From Nymphaea colorata (taxonomy: Eukaryota; Streptophyta; Magnoliopsida; Nymphaeales; Nymphaeaceae), in assembly GCF_008831285.2 (NCBI RefSeq), contig NW_022204843.1, positions 1 through 39,316 of the forward strand: 39,316 bases of DNA, written 5' to 3'. Within the stretch, counting starts at the first letter, position 1; each line of letters starts with the position of its first letter. Below, in pieces: positions 23,401 to 35,951 of the stretch. A program made the translations under genes and the position numbers. A model generated the notes under the pieces. The model saw only the letters and a list, made by a program, of their open reading frames with translations. It made no database searches and was not told the origin of the DNA.

Positions 23401-23895
23401 CATTCCCAAAAGTTCAAGAGGCTTTAGGTTGATGATCTTTGTGATTTGACCTTGCTTTACCAAAAAGTGCGGGTTTTAGATGTTTAGCTGAACACTTCTG
23501 AAAAGGTTTTTTACTTTGGTCAGATTGGAAGAAACACCATTCACAAAGAATTTGGTCACCTTGTCCTTCGTGATTTGCCTGGTGATGATGAGTTATTCGC
23601 AATTTTCATACCCTGTTGGTCTCATTTGTTTTTCAACGCATCTGAACTTGATGGTGACTGATGCCTTTTCGATGCCTGCAAATCCTTCCTTATAGATGAG
23701 CTAAGTCAGTCCAGCTTTGAGACGAAGCATTTCCTTGCTGGTCGATCCTAAGAGGAATTGAATGGCATCGAGGATATTGCTCTTACCAGAGCCATTAAGA
23801 CCGGTGATGGCGTTGAACTGTGGGTCGAAACCGCTCACGACTGTGCGGTTCATGTAAGTCTTGAATCCCTCGAGGATAATCTCTTCGACGTACAT
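20447..23895 (-). CDS. SMC2: Condensin ATPase SMC2
   Basis: 1142 aa after removing a 20-nt intron at 20953-20972. SMC2 pairs with SMC4 in condensin, which compacts chromosomes by ATP-driven loop formation. The N-terminal head opens [13 protein letters not shown] and has Walker [10 protein letters not shown] (~33-41), then [14 protein letters not shown] (Q-loop region) and MIEETAGTAYY. Long coiled coils flank a hinge at about 490-640, where [20 protein letters not shown] is the SMC2-type hinge end. The C-terminal head has the signature [16 protein letters not shown] and Walker [21 protein letters not shown], whose catalytic Glu (~1077, at 20645-20647) is encoded by UAA. NPHFL.KQG, and [11 protein letters not shown] rather than SMC4-type sequence, favour SMC2. 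Length fits the family (~1200). The ATG at 23895 gives the usual N-terminus. It converges on the MUL1-like gene with 44 nt between stops. Confidence 0.96.
20953..20972 (-). other. 20-nt spliceosomal intron
   Basis: GTACACATATTTTTACTTAG on the minus strand. Removal joins LEK to [16 protein letters not shown], linking the coiled coil to the C-terminal ATPase head of SMC2. Confidence 0.92.
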
Positions 23896-23971
23896 CTTCA
23901 AATAATTAAATATACCGCCTAACTTGGCTAACTTATAGTCAAGAATTATATTGATTAGTTATTAAGTTTAA
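23896..23971. promoter_or_regulatory. 76-nt bidirectional promoter gap
   Basis: AT-rich spacer between the divergent start codons of SMC2 (minus) and the 107-aa gene (plus). It must serve both genes. No motif is named. Confidence 0.5.
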
Positions 23972-24295
23972 ATGCTCAAGAGAATTATCAACAGAGCGTT
24001 TTCGGTATAAAAGAAGATATAAATAAACTTAAAAAAGGGAAGCGATCTTGAGAAGCTAGCGAAAGGCATAAAAGGCCATCGAGAAAGGAGATGGCAGAAT
24101 AAGATGCGTACATAATGGATATTCTGCATATTCGTGGGCGTGATTGCCCTCAATACTGTCTATAACACGTATCCAGATAGTTGGATCTCGCATAATCTGT
24201 TTACAAATACTCGTGAATCGCTAGTTATGGAAGCGAAAAAAGAGGTATAAGCATAGATTAAACAACGGAAGAAAGAGCAAGAGGCAAGTAAATGA
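23972..24295 (+). CDS. Small single-pass protein, possibly mitochondrial
   Basis: 107 aa, no intron, stop TGA. The N-terminus MLKRIINRAFSVEKKI is basic and amphipathic, like a mitochondrial presequence. Residues about 56-72 form one hydrophobic helix (WIFCIFVGVIALNTVY). The tail is Lys/Glu-rich and helical (MEAKKEVEAEIKQRKKEQEA). This layout resembles small supernumerary subunits of respiratory complexes or import machinery, but no family is recognised. It is wedged between SMC2 and glucosidase I, with 76 and 79 nt on either side. Confidence 0.65.
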
Positions 24296-24374
24296 TCGTT
24301 TGATTAACAATTTCATAAAATAATTCAAAGAACGAGAAATATTAATAGTATTGCATAACAAAAGTTAAGACAGA

Positions 24375-26374
24375 TCAAAAGTTTTCCTACATAATAATGG
24401 CGATTAGCGAAGTCCATCCATTAAACGGAAAGCTGAATGAGCCCTCTCCATTGATGTAATTTTCATAGAAATAGCCACTCTTTTACCAATTTCCACATAC
24501 AGTCTTAAGAAGATCGTTTCTTAGCTTATTGTAGAGCTCTTTTTCTTCCGGATAATAAAGCTTCAGTCCCCTCAGGAATAGATAATTGATGTTAATCCAG
24601 ACTGGCCCTTTCCAATATGCATCTAAATAAACAGCTATTTACCTTTATTCTAAAGATAGAGGCGGCTCAGTTTCGATATTGAGGCTAACCCAACTCCCAG
24701 ATCAAGATGCTCCTTGATCATTTTAATAGTGGCATTGTATTCCTTGGAGTTGTAGCTGGTAATTCCAAAAGCGATGGGAAGGATATTTGGGTATCCAAAG
24801 TGCTCAGAGTGAGACGTGTCATTGGCAATGTCTTTATACAAGTTGGTATTGACTTCAACGAAGAATTGAAAGTTACTCTTGATGAGTTATAGGTTAGAAA
24901 TGTATTCGTTGACGCTTTCACCGTAGATGTGGGCAGTCTCTATCATGAACTTTGTAAAGAAATACATCCAAGATTGAAGATCTACGTGTCCCCTACTATA
25001 GATAGGCCTAGGGAAGTCGTCCATACCGGAAGTAAAAGATGCCCCCATTTGATGGATGCTGTCATGCCATCTAAATAAAAATATATCTCCATCTTTTTGA
25101 GTATTAAGAAACCAATTATACCATTTCTTTATCTTATTCCAATACTCTAAAGGAAAGGCTGTAGGGTTTAATTTATTGTTTCTCCTAAGATACTCCAATG
25201 CCAAGATCAAAGTTGGAGGATTTCCGTCCTTGATGTCCTTTTACATAAATCTTGGGCAACTGCATAAATACTATCTCTAATCTCCTCTGTTTTGTTCCCG
25301 AGGGATCCAACCGTTATCAAGCATTGTGTCTAACCAACTTTTGATGACTTTCAAGGTCAAATATTCGTTCTTTCTTACAGCTACCTAACAGTGAAAACCA
25401 TCATCCCATAAAAATCCCCAAGGGAATCTTTTCCTTGATGGACAAAAGCTAAGCAAAGATGTTGGGTTGTTATTGATGATTTATTATCCGTTTTTTATCT
25501 TTAATCTTCCGTACTCATATGATAAGCCATCAAAGACCTTTTCTGATGCTGCTGCAGAGCAATTTTCATATTTTTTGTTCAGTTTCATCTTAGGCGGGAT
25601 AAGGCTTTCTAAATCTATTTATTTTTCCAATAAGTTAAATTGTTCAAGATTCAATTTAGCTGGGTTTACAAGCTAATGCAAGTTGATATGAACAAAATTC
25701 TTCAAGTTTCTATCGAAGTATTCAATCTAAATGACAACTCCGACGAAATTGGAATTATTCATATTCATGATGTTGTTTCTACCTCTCCAATTTAAAGTTT
25801 AGGAAAACCTCCAATTCGATTTTGCATTTCCTGAGCTCTAATTTCTCACATTAATGTTGATACCCTTCAGTTATTCTTCATTGATTTGAATAATTTTATC
25901 GTGTTTGGTCAAGTATATGACATATGCATTGAATTTGTCCTCGTATTGGAAAACAACGAGAAAGTGGTCCTTTCGTTTGAAGAAGTCGATTGAGTAGTCG
26001 ATGCTTTAATCGAAAGAGTTTTCGAGCTGCAAGACCAACATGAATCGAAATTATTCTTCTCTTCTGAGAAGGTAGTATTTGGCAGAAGCATCAGTGTATT
26101 AAATGCCATTGATCGTTAACTTTTCTATACTTAGTGGGCTCCACATATTTATATCCTTGAAATGAAATACCGGCTTGGATCCAACGACTTCTCCGTAATA
26201 AATATGCGGCGTGATTGGGTGAGGATAGGAGATGCTATTTATATAATGCGGATGATAACTACGAAGTTCAGATGAAACAGGAGACGATTTATTGAGACTT
26301 GTTTGTTATTCAACTGGAAGGCTAGGAAGCGAAAGGATTTTTGATTAATTTGAATGTCGAGTGAAGCAAAACAT
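24375..26374 (-). CDS. Mannosyl-oligosaccharide glucosidase (glucosidase I, GH63)
   Basis: 659 aa after removing a 20-nt intron at 24623-24642. Glucosidase I removes the outermost alpha-1,2 glucose from N-glycans in the ER, the first trimming step after glycan transfer. Family motifs: IYYGEVVGSKPVF near the N-terminus, FPWGFLWDDGFH (~310-322), GWIPREQ (~350), the catalytic-loop motif SGMDDFPRP (~445-453), YWKGPVWINI (~578-587) and FNGWTSLI at the end, where an acidic catalytic residue is expected nearby. The protein is shorter than animal and fungal enzymes (~830 aa). No N-terminal signal anchor is obvious, so ER entry is unexplained. The start at 26374 is the first in-frame ATG I find. A missed 5' exon could supply the anchor. 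The stretch around 25230-25290 fits the family poorly. Confidence 0.88.
24623..24642 (-). other. 20-nt spliceosomal intron
   Basis: GTAAATAGCTGTTTATTTAG on the minus strand. Removal joins SRLYLENK to DAYWKGPVWINI, restoring the GH63 motif; without it TGA follows within ~20 codons. Confidence 0.93.
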
Positions 26375-26667
26375 GAATGATGTAACTTGCTCATAGATAA
26401 GTAAAAGAACAAAAAATCGTATTTTTGTACTTTAACAGTTTTTAATTCCTAACATATGTCGACTACGTCACCAAAGGGGTTTTTTAATAAACTTATAATA
26501 TTCAGAAAAAGGCACAAAAAATGAGATGAAAAATTAGGAAAAAAATCAGCTTGTGATATTTAAGATATTTTATATGTGGACAAGTCTTATACACAGCTTT
26601 TCAATAATTTATATAAAGATACAAATTCAAGGATTTTGAATTTTTATTACTAAATTAAAGTGCAAGA

Positions 26668-29600
26668 TCATTAAGCCTTTTCGATTTCTTTCCTGAGGTT
26701 GTAGCTGATGATATTATACATTTCATAGGTGCTTTCATGCTACTTCAGTAACTTATAGTAAGTGATCCTTACTCCAAACAGCCAATACACTAAAATGAAG
26801 ATAAACTCTAAACCGATACAAACGTTCATGGTTGTTGCAATGGACTCTGCATTTGCAACAACCAATGGCTGATAATAGATACCCTGACTGTTGAGATATT
26901 GAATCGATCCGTCCATGTCCTCAAGCTCCACCTCTATCTGGCTTGCCATCTAGTTCAGAACTTTTTTGTTGTTTGACAGCACTAAGGATTGAATAAAACG
27001 CATTTACTCATACTTTCTAGCAAACTCAGGCTTTATTTGAGTGAAATTGAGGGAGGGATCATCCATGTATTTAACAGCTGTCACAAAATAGGCCTAAAGC
27101 TCAGAATTTATAGAATTCAAATAGCTAGTGTCCCAGTAATTGAGCATGTTCAAAGAGAGTTGAGAAAATAAACGCATTTGAACGACAGCATTTTGCTAGA
27201 TTGTGTACCGATTCAGTATAGCAATTTAAGTTTAAAGCAATTTAGTTCCTTAGAAATAGCTAAAGCAGAGTATAAATAGTAAAATTGCATATGTAAGAAC
27301 CCAAACGATGAACATTACCATTCTCTTCCATATTTTTGGCAGTGACTAAAAGCTTAAGTGATGCTCAAAGACTCCTTCAACAGCTTCTACTTTTACAATT
27401 AGCTTTTTTTATTCGTCCTATTCGTTTAAATGCGCAGCTGATTCTTGATTTTATGAGATTTCGTTTTAATCCTTGCTCAGCATGCTTGGAAAGCCATTTT
27501 AATTATCTTAGGCCTTACCCGTCTTTTAGGTGATGTCAGTTTTTTCGGTTAGAGAAAGTTTGTATTTATGACATTTTTCTTGGTAAATTTTTATTTGATC
27601 AATTTTGATGTTTTGATACATTTTGAGTACCTGCATGATATAGTTTTTGTAGATATACTTATAATAGCCAATCACCCCAACAACAGAAAATAGGATTAAG
27701 ACAGTATTGAGTAACTTGATTGCGATGAACAAAGTTAATCCTTTGTCTAATTGTGTATTTATAGACTCTAAGATATTGTCTTTAATGGAAAGAAGTTTTT
27801 CAGGCAGAATGTTTATGTTGTTTGCGAATATATAAAAATAGTTGGGAAGCTGCAATATGGTTTGAATCGGCTCTTACAAGGAAACAATACGGTAGCTTAT
27901 ATCTGTAGCGTATGAGACATATTGATAGACTGCTTGCAAAATGTCAGTCTTTTGCAAATAAAATTGCTTAGTATTGGATGCGAGAAGATATTTGACTTAG
28001 ATACTCAGTGAAGAATACATTAGCTCTCCATTATTAATCTTAGTAATAAAGACAGGATTGATAATTTTCATTATCTCGTTCATTTACACCAGCTTTTCAT
28101 CTAATTATTGAATTTCAGGCAAAAGCTATATCGAGCTTTTGAAGTTACTATAGGGCAATGACATATTTGATGTGTAGGCCATTTAGGTTGCAATCAAAGA
28201 GAGAATATATGTTGAGTCAGAAAGATGAAATTGAACGTTGTTTACGTTTATAAGCAATTTTGAATCTTGAATGTATGTGTCTACATTACCATTAGATATT
28301 GTAAACTCGTAAATGGTCAATCCTACTGCTAGACAGAATAATATAATTTCAACTGTTATGAATATAATTTTGGAAATTTTAGGAGGAGAAGGCTCAATGG
28401 CTAACTGCCCTATCTTTTATAGTTTTTCCATTTTATGCATAGTTTTTTTCTTCTCTCTGTCTCTTTAAATCAGATTATGCGTATCTGCACTGATCAAATC
28501 TTCAAGCTGATTGCTGTCCATCTTCGAAATGGAATTACTATTGCTATTATTCTTTTGATACTCAAGGTATTGCTGAATTGTGTTACTCTACTTATAGCTT
28601 TCGTAATTGTCAAATGAGAACATTTTCATGAAAAAGTCGCCTTTGAATTTGAGAACTTTGATGTATTTAGTCTACAAGCCATCCGAACGTACCACTTCAA
28701 TAGATTTTAGTTCATACTTTAGTTCATTACCCGAAGAAATGCTTTTCATTGATTTTCCTCTGCCAACTCGTTCCTTCCAGACCTCATTTTTATAATCCCA
28801 GTTGGGGATGAGATCGTTGATATGATCTGGTATCGCTAGCATGTCGCTTGTCTTTCTACGGCTTGCATCCTTAAGCATCCTTTCAGCACATTCGTTCATG
28901 GCGTCAACCATCCCATTAGTCTTATCGTAAATTATGAAAAACTAGTCTTTGTAGGAATCGCACTGCTACATGAAACTTACGATATTGATTCCGGATTATA
29001 CGCTGGGCATAAACTTGGATATTATGTTACATTCAATGATATGCCCTTCGGAGTTAAGCGGAAACACCCTGTATTGAAAAGAAACAATCTCTGCATCCTT
29101 TTTGTCCAATACTTTATCGATGAAAGAGTCATGGATTTTGTGATAAATCCTGGGGATCATTTTGTTCAGACTTTGATCACGCAGCTCAGCGTTGGTGAAT
29201 CCTAGAACCTCCTTAACATTCGAAGAAATGCTTAGAATTTGGAAGTTTCCCATGATTTAGCTATGCGTAGAAAATTTTCGGGTAAAATTGATGACCAGCA
29301 AGTTTTCGTTGGGTCTAAACTGGATAGTGTTGACTGCATCAACGTTGGTTAGTTTGTGCTCCTTAAGGCCGACTTTATACTTTTCTTCATAGCGAAGGAA
29401 TCCAACGTAGTCATTCAAGACCTCCTTTAGGAAGTTTTTGTAGAGAAGGAGGACTCTGACGTGATTACGATATATGCCAAGCGAAGTCTGGACAATATGG
29501 TGCAGTTTTTCTTTTGAATTTTTAATCAGCTTAAGCAGGTTATGCAGCTTTGGAATGGAGCTGTTCTGGTCAATTAGTTATTCCCAGTATTGAATGTAGT

Positions 29601-31092
29601 AATTGACCAGCTTCATCGACTCTTCTTCTTGATGCAAGAGCTATTGATTAAACTTTCTGTAAATTTACATGTCCCTTGTATCTGTGTACTGGTTGTTTAG
29701 CTAAAAAAGAAGCCCCTTCACAAGCATCTCATCAGAAAAGTCAAGCTTATCCATCATGATTACAGCGATGGTTGTGGCTGCTTTTATCTGCGATTGCATT
29801 TTATAGTAAAGAATGTAGGCTTTAAGTATGTAGAAGGGAGTAGCTTTTTTATTCTACTTCATTACTCTATCAATTATAGCCAGGATCATCGTATAAAAGG
29901 TTTATTTGTTTTTATTGTAGTCCTTTTTTTTGGCATTTTCAAAGTATAGACGACAATAACAATCAGTGTTTTCACATACATCCTTATGTGTCTTGGCGAT
30001 ATTTGCAATATAAAATCTATCAATATTCAGCTCAAGATTTCGCTATGTTTAAAAAATCAGGTAAATTAGGTATTCCAAGACATTCTAAAGCTTTATCTTT
30101 TAAACAGAATGAATATCGACGATTAGTTTCTTTTTCCCATTTATAAAATAATTGAGAGCCAGTCTTGAAAACAAAAGTGAAGTGAATGTCCAAGAAATAA
30201 GGACTATGCTGTTTGAATATGTTCCATTTTATAAGGCAGTGTTGAGAGCATAGAGAATAATAAAGCTAAAGTTGGTCAGCAATACCATGGCTTAGATGAA
30301 GAAGATAATCTTTTCAAGGTGAAAGTTGTATCGATAAAATGGTATTAGCATTCTGAATAAACCAATGTAACCTGCATAGCATCCATTAATCATAATAAGA
30401 AAAAGGACTGGATATGCTAGGTAGGGATCGTAACTAAAGTATAACATCGGAGTTATCTTTATTGCAAATTTTCCCAAATTCCACCAGTTTGAAGAACATG
30501 TTAGAAAGTTTGCCGAAAAAGGGTTTCTGTTGTAATAGTACAACGCAAAGTAAAAATTAACCATGACTAGCCAAATCATGTTAATCGTGCCTAAGATAGC
30601 TATGATCACTTGTGTGGATGAATAACAGTTTTGGATTTTTGTTAGTGGAGCTGAGTCCTGGCAATAGATAGACGAGACTGATGTTTGACATATTGGAATC
30701 GTAAGGAACGTACAAAAGGAGATCATTAGAACATTGATAAAATACTCAAGTTTGTTCTTATGGAAATCTCTATCTTCAACTGATTTGTTCATTTTCTCTA
30801 TTTTCTTATGATAGGCGTGAAAGCCTATCGCCATGAGTATCATATGGGTCAGGCTAAGGACTGTGAATAGGGGCACTAGAAAAATGTTGATGTTTTGGTT
30901 GAGCATAAAGGGCAAGAAGTTGATGTATTTCAGAAAGTTGCCCAAAGACTCGAATCCGACTGCGTGGTAGTTGATCATTCCATTGTTGTGATAGCCGATG
31001 AACTGAAGACTTTATATGACGATAAAGAATATGTACAGGCCCATGCTTAGCTATCATTACGAAAGTCATACCTCATTGCTGACTAATTCCAT
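26668..31092 (-). CDS. Large multi-pass membrane protein with PAS domain
   Basis: 1467 aa after removing a 21-nt intron at 31051-31071. The N-terminal ~390 residues hold about seven hydrophobic helices (for example FLVPLFTVLSLTHMILMAIG and VIIAILGTINMIWLVMVNFY). A cytosolic helical region follows. A PAS-like domain lies at about 605-700 (QILSISSNVKEVLGFTNAEL then RDQSLNKMIPRIYHKIHDSF). Four more hydrophobic segments lie near 900, 1120, 1250 and 1415. This layout recurs in large ciliate PAS/transmembrane proteins of unclear function. No kinase, cyclase or channel signature was found. PAS domains sense ligands, redox state or light, or mediate dimerisation, so a membrane sensor is plausible. 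If the first short exon is not real, the start would be an ATG at about 31043, with little effect on the protein. Confidence 0.85.
31051..31071 (-). other. 21-nt spliceosomal intron
   Basis: Begins GTATGAC and ends GATAG on the minus strand. It is the only inferred intron not 20 nt long. Without it the first exon runs into TGA after eight codons. An alternative is that translation starts downstream and no intron exists. Confidence 0.6.
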
Positions 31093-31324
31093 AGTAAAAT
31101 CAAACCACTTTTGTTTCAATTTGCTCGAAGATGATTTCTCTTAGCTCTACATTTAAATTATACAAAAAATAAAAACATTTTTAAATATCATTCTAAAAGA
31201 TAATATCTCATGTGAGCTTATGATAATATTGATGCTTCTTTTTAATGGTATTCTTATTCTTATAATTAAAGTAGTTATGTTTTTGTAAGAGTTCGACTAA
31301 TCGATACGAGAAGAAACCCACAAA

Positions 31325-33103
31325 ATGAAAAAAGCGAGAAAGGAATACTCGGCGGGTTTCAAAAACTACCATCCTAACAAACATCCGCACGCAGACGAAT
31401 CTGCCTAAAATACCGAGGCTGAGTCCGACCTATTCGACCAGCTCAAGATTGGCAACCTTAAAGAACTATATCTGCAGTCACAGCCCATCGTAGATAACAA
31501 AAAATAGGTCTATCAGGCTCAAGAAAAATCAGTCTTGCGGCTGACTAAAAAACCTGAGAAAAATAAGCAACAGAATTAAGAGCCACAGGATGGTGAAATC
31601 ACTCACTCTCAAAACCTACACAAATTTTCAGAAGTTTATCACAAAGTTTCCAACTTTTAAAGCACTGCAAATGCAACATTATTTAAATCGTAATTCAAAA
31701 AAATAGAACAAAAACTAACTGAAAAATACAACTAAACTTCTAAAACGAACGACTTTTTATCTTCACTCATTAAGTTTATAGCGGCCAAACACAAATCAAT
31801 ACAGGGTAATCATATCACAAACGATCAACTTCTACTACAATATATCAATTTTCTTAATGAAAGGCTCCATAAGCAACAAAGATAGAAAGTAGAATTAATT
31901 AAGAGATAAGAATTGGAGGAATTTTTAAGAAAAAACATGTACCTTTATGCCAAATTCGACATAAGCAAGTCTAAAAAAGACATAAGTATCGAAGAGTTAA
32001 GTGGATTAGTAAGAAACGAAAAAGAAATCGACCTTTTGACCAGCGATTAGCATTTAATTTCATTACTCCATAAAAAATATACTGTTCCCTACGAAAGCTA
32101 GCTGTTCAAATAATCTAATAAGGCATCTTCCATCATTGATCAAATAGGAAATAATCTTAACACTACTATTGAACCAAAGTATGTGTTCAATGCTAATCCA
32201 GTTCCCAAGACAACTTACTAAAGGCCTAAAGAACGGCCTAAATCTGCACAAAAGACAAAAACTATTGTATAACCTTTTAATTTGACAAATAATCATCGAA
32301 AAGACCAAAAGACTTTAGATGAATATTATAAGTGGGATAGAAATTTTCATGCAAGACAAATACCAAATACCCTGTACGAAGCATACGAAATAATTACATT
32401 AGACGAGGCATAGAAGAAAAGAAGAATGACAGAATTGCTGCAAAGCGCATCGTATCCATCAACAATGGCCTACCTTTAAGATTATAACAAGCATATGCAG
32501 CAAAGATAATAACTTCTTAAGCAAAAGTATTCAAAACAGCATAACCTAATCAGCACAGGCTAAAAGATTCCTGATTTTGATCAGATACACCAACATCAAA
32601 TCGCTTTATTAGAAAACCGCAAAGCTGAAAATAGGCACCTAACTAAACCACAGCCTTTCAATCTTAGCCAACCCAAGCCAAGAAGATAGATATAACAAAT
32701 ACCAATCTCCTTGCAAAGTTAGAATCATTTGGAGAGAAAGATAGTAAAACAATCTTCAAGTAAGTTTCAGCCACAATCCACCTTAAAGTTTTAAGCATAT
32801 GTTAACCTTCGCAAAAAATAAAAATAGTAGAAATAAACCGAAAAGATGATGCTGAAGAAAAAGTAATAGAAAGAACAAGCCTAGAAAATGTTTTATAAGG
32901 AAATATTGAAAGAAAGAATTGATCATGAATTGCAAAATAATCCGAAAGTGCATGTAAATCCTCAGCCACTCAACGATAATATTGTCAAAGTTAACCTCTA
33001 AAAGATATATAACGTTGAGCCATTACTAATCTAAAGGGAAACCAAGAAAGGTAAACAAAAAGTATAAAAATAATATAAAAAAGATTGGGATCCGATAATT
33101 TGA
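31325..33103 (+). CDS. FAM161-like ciliary/centrosomal protein
   Basis: 592 aa, no intron, stop TGA. A central block (about 283-330) reads FNANPVPKTTYERPKERPKS and then VEPFNLTNNHRK. The F.A.PVP motif followed by K-rich linker and PF.LT resembles the FAM161 (UPF0564) family, which binds microtubules at centrioles, basal bodies and the connecting cilium. Around it the protein is Lys/Glu/Gln-rich and probably coiled coil (for example LEDYNKHMQQREELLKQKYS and RKKEKEEKETEKMMLKKKEE). No membrane segment is present. The family call rests on one motif block; a different axonemal or basal-body protein is possible. It converges on the kinesin gene with 51 nt between stop codons. Confidence 0.5.
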
Positions 33104-33154
33104 TCATTATATTTTTTTTTGATTCAGTATAAGTATGGAAATCATTGAAGGAAA

Positions 33155-35951
33155 TCATTTGCTTATATAAAATGAGCTTATCTGAGAGGAACTGTTATTT
33201 ATTTTAGTATTAGAGTTGCTTTTACTTGTTTTCATCTCATCTTTTTTCAATTTTTGCTACCTGCTCTTATTCACTCTACTATCGTAGTTCAAATTCGAAC
33301 TAATTATAGTTGACTTCTTCTTGTCTTTATCCTCATCGATAAAGATGTTATCAAATTTTGATACAGCCTAAAAGTATTTATCTTTTTCTTTATGAAGATT
33401 TCTTGTGCTTTTTGGTATTCTGCATATCTACTTTGACTTTTATTTTTTCAAAAGCTATCGGTATTATATGATTATTTAGTTCAATCCTTTTCCGAATTCT
33501 TCTTCTATCTTATAGTCACTGGTCATAAAGCAATTTATTTGATTCCTGAGATCAACGATTTACTTTTGTTTGACTGTTATATCATACTTCATTGCAGTGA
33601 TTTCCTTTGAATAGCCTTGATGGATTGATTTAAGCTAGCTCTGGAAGGCAAAATTTGATCTTTGGCTTAAGTTCATCTCCTCTTTCGGCAAAAATGATTA
33701 TGAAGGATCCTTTCTAATTACAGACGATTGATTAGATTGGTTCAGAAACATTTATCTGCTTGCTTTACTACGGCTTCTTTAGTATTTTCGTTGTAGTTTA
33801 TTATTTTAAGCCATCAGTGTATTTACTTGAGCCTTGAGTTTCTATATGACATCTTCCATTTATTTCTTCTATTTTTCGACAATATCTGCTTAATTAAATG
33901 CCGATATCTGGACTTATTTTAATTTTTCAATGATCGAGAGTAAATCCTCTTCATTTTCTTCATGTTAAGATCCTTGTGAAAAAAATGAGCCATGCTTGCT
34001 ATGCTCACTGTGCCTCAAGGAACCTTTTTTGGATTATCGATGCTATATCTTCATTTTCGCCTCATTCTATTGAAGTTTAGATATCTAATTTTCAAGATTA
34101 AGGATATTTAACTTTAGATATTCGTTTTAGTTTTTCAGCTATTCAATATCAGGTGGTACTTAGTTATTACTTAGGATCTATTTGATTCTCTTTTCCTTCT
34201 TTTTGCATTCTGACTCCAATTATATGTAATTCTTCTCTAATGTCTCCAAACATTTTGTGAATTTTTCCTGCATTTATGCAATAATTTGCTCATAATTTTT
34301 TATAACGACATCTATATCTGGAGTAAATTGGTTGGCATTGTCATTCTTTTACTTCTACTGAAATAAGCAACTCTATTTTAAGACAACATGCTTTTAAGAT
34401 TTACAATTTTTATGTACTTCTGCCTAATTATCATCATCTTTGCTTTTAGATTGCTTAAGAAGCAAATTTTCTTTGTAAATTTTTGTAAAAGAAGGGAATC
34501 TTTTTATCAATCCCGTCAAAGCGTTGTTTCTATTCTCAAGATTTTTCCATTACTTCACCATATTAACGCTTGTTCTTCTTTGTACAGAATGCTTGTTTGC
34601 GCAATCCTTCATATGGGCTTCATATATCTCGATAAGAGTCTTATAATGAAGCTCATTTTCTTGAAAAATCTAAATGATCTAAAGCTTAGGAGTGACCTAA
34701 TAGTCAGTGTTATCAGTTGTCACCTTTTCATAAGTCAAAGAAAGGTCATGATCATTTTGTGATTTTTAACTTTTTTGATCGTTATTCTTAAAGTAGCGAG
34801 CCTCAGCAAGCTCCTCCCTCAATCTTTTTACTTCTTGTCTCAAACTGTTAAAATTGTCTGATTCATTCACATTTACCTAAACCTTCATCTTCAAATTTTT
34901 TATCCTCTTGGCAAACATCAAGGTTGATAGTGTATCGCCAAAATATTACTTACTACAATGGATGTTTGCTAGAAGCTTCGTGATTGAGTTTCCGCCTAAA
35001 GAATCTTTAAGATAGTAAGTTAGTTTTGAGTCTCTATATGGAATGTATTTCTTTTTCTTAGCTGACTACAACAAGGAATTTATCACGTTTCCCAAGACAT
35101 GCAAAGAACGATTAATATTACATCCTTCTTTTAGCCTTTCTCCTTCCACATTGGTATGCTTTATCCTTTAACTGCCTGCCAAATCTATGACATTTAGCTT
35201 CGACTTTTTGGTTATGACTCTATCCTCATCTTTTATTTATGATTCGATGAAAATTGTAAAAATGACATGGGATCTAGAGCTTTATGTGTTCATAGTAGTC
35301 AATGCCATTTTTCTGGAGTTTTCGCCCTCCATTATAAGCTCCATTCCTTGTTTATACGATGTTAGTTGGCATTATTTGAGTCCCTATATGAAGACTCCTT
35401 TTTTATTTTAACGGATATGGTGGCTTCTCTTATCACTTGAGAGCTATATAGATGAACCGGTACCAAATCAAAGATCTGCTAATTGTAGATTTAGATATAA
35501 GAACAACTAATGTTGTACTTTTGATCTCGATTTGCTTCACCCCACTAAATGATATCCTCAATCAACCGAGGAAGTATGCCTCGACTTTCGCAATACATAT
35601 CTTGCTGTAAAGCATCAGAATCTCCCATAATTGAGTACGTTTTTCCTGCACCTGTTTGTCCATAAGCAAATATGCTGCAGTTATACCCCTTGATAATTGC
35701 AAGTTTACTTAAAAGCTGGTCGACACGGCTTCTTTTCCGATTATTTTGTAGATATCTGATTGGTTTGTAGCTTGATGGGCCACATGATCAAACATAAAAA
35801 CTTATTTTTTTAAATCTGTTTCCACTATCAGTTGGTTTTCCATCTCTGAAAGAAAGACGCATCGCGAAAACTTTGATTATTATTATGGCTTCAGTCGAAT
35901 CACGACCTTTACTTGCTACTCTCGGCTTATACGGCTGCTGGTCGTCAGCAT
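33155..35951 (-). CDS. Kinesin motor protein, N-terminal motor, kinesin-12-like
   Basis: 918 aa after removing 20-nt introns at 35689-35708 and 35444-35463. Residues ~10-330 form a kinesin motor: [24 protein letters not shown]-loop [15 protein letters not shown] (~89-103), YIEIYNEQIFDLL, switch I NTESSRSH, switch [14 protein letters not shown] (Glu ~248 written UAA at 35168-35170), [12 protein letters not shown] and [18 protein letters not shown]. The neck region (KNLKMKVEVNVNES) and the [12 protein letters not shown] and RGILPR variants are closest, from memory, to kinesin-12/KIF15. The rest is coiled coil with Lys/Ser-rich breaks, ending [12 protein letters not shown]-terminal motors usually walk to the microtubule plus end. 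Roles in spindle or ciliary transport are both possible. Subfamily assignment is tentative; kinesin identity is certain. Confidence 0.95.
35444..35463 (-). other. 20-nt spliceosomal intron
   Basis: GTACCGGTTCATCTATATAG on the minus strand. Removal joins YNEQIFDL to [12 protein letters not shown] within the kinesin motor. Confidence 0.92.
35689..35708 (-). other. 20-nt spliceosomal intron
   Basis: GTAAACTTGCAATTATCAAG on the minus strand, with an AAG 3' end. Removal joins EAVSTSFE to [12 protein letters not shown] just before the kinesin P-loop. Confidence 0.9.

Noticed and set aside
25230-25290. Possible compensated frameshift in glucosidase I
   Set aside because: Another frame looks slightly more natural here (EIRDSIYAVAQDL), but it would need two shifts and no GTA-AG intron fits. 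The open frame was kept.
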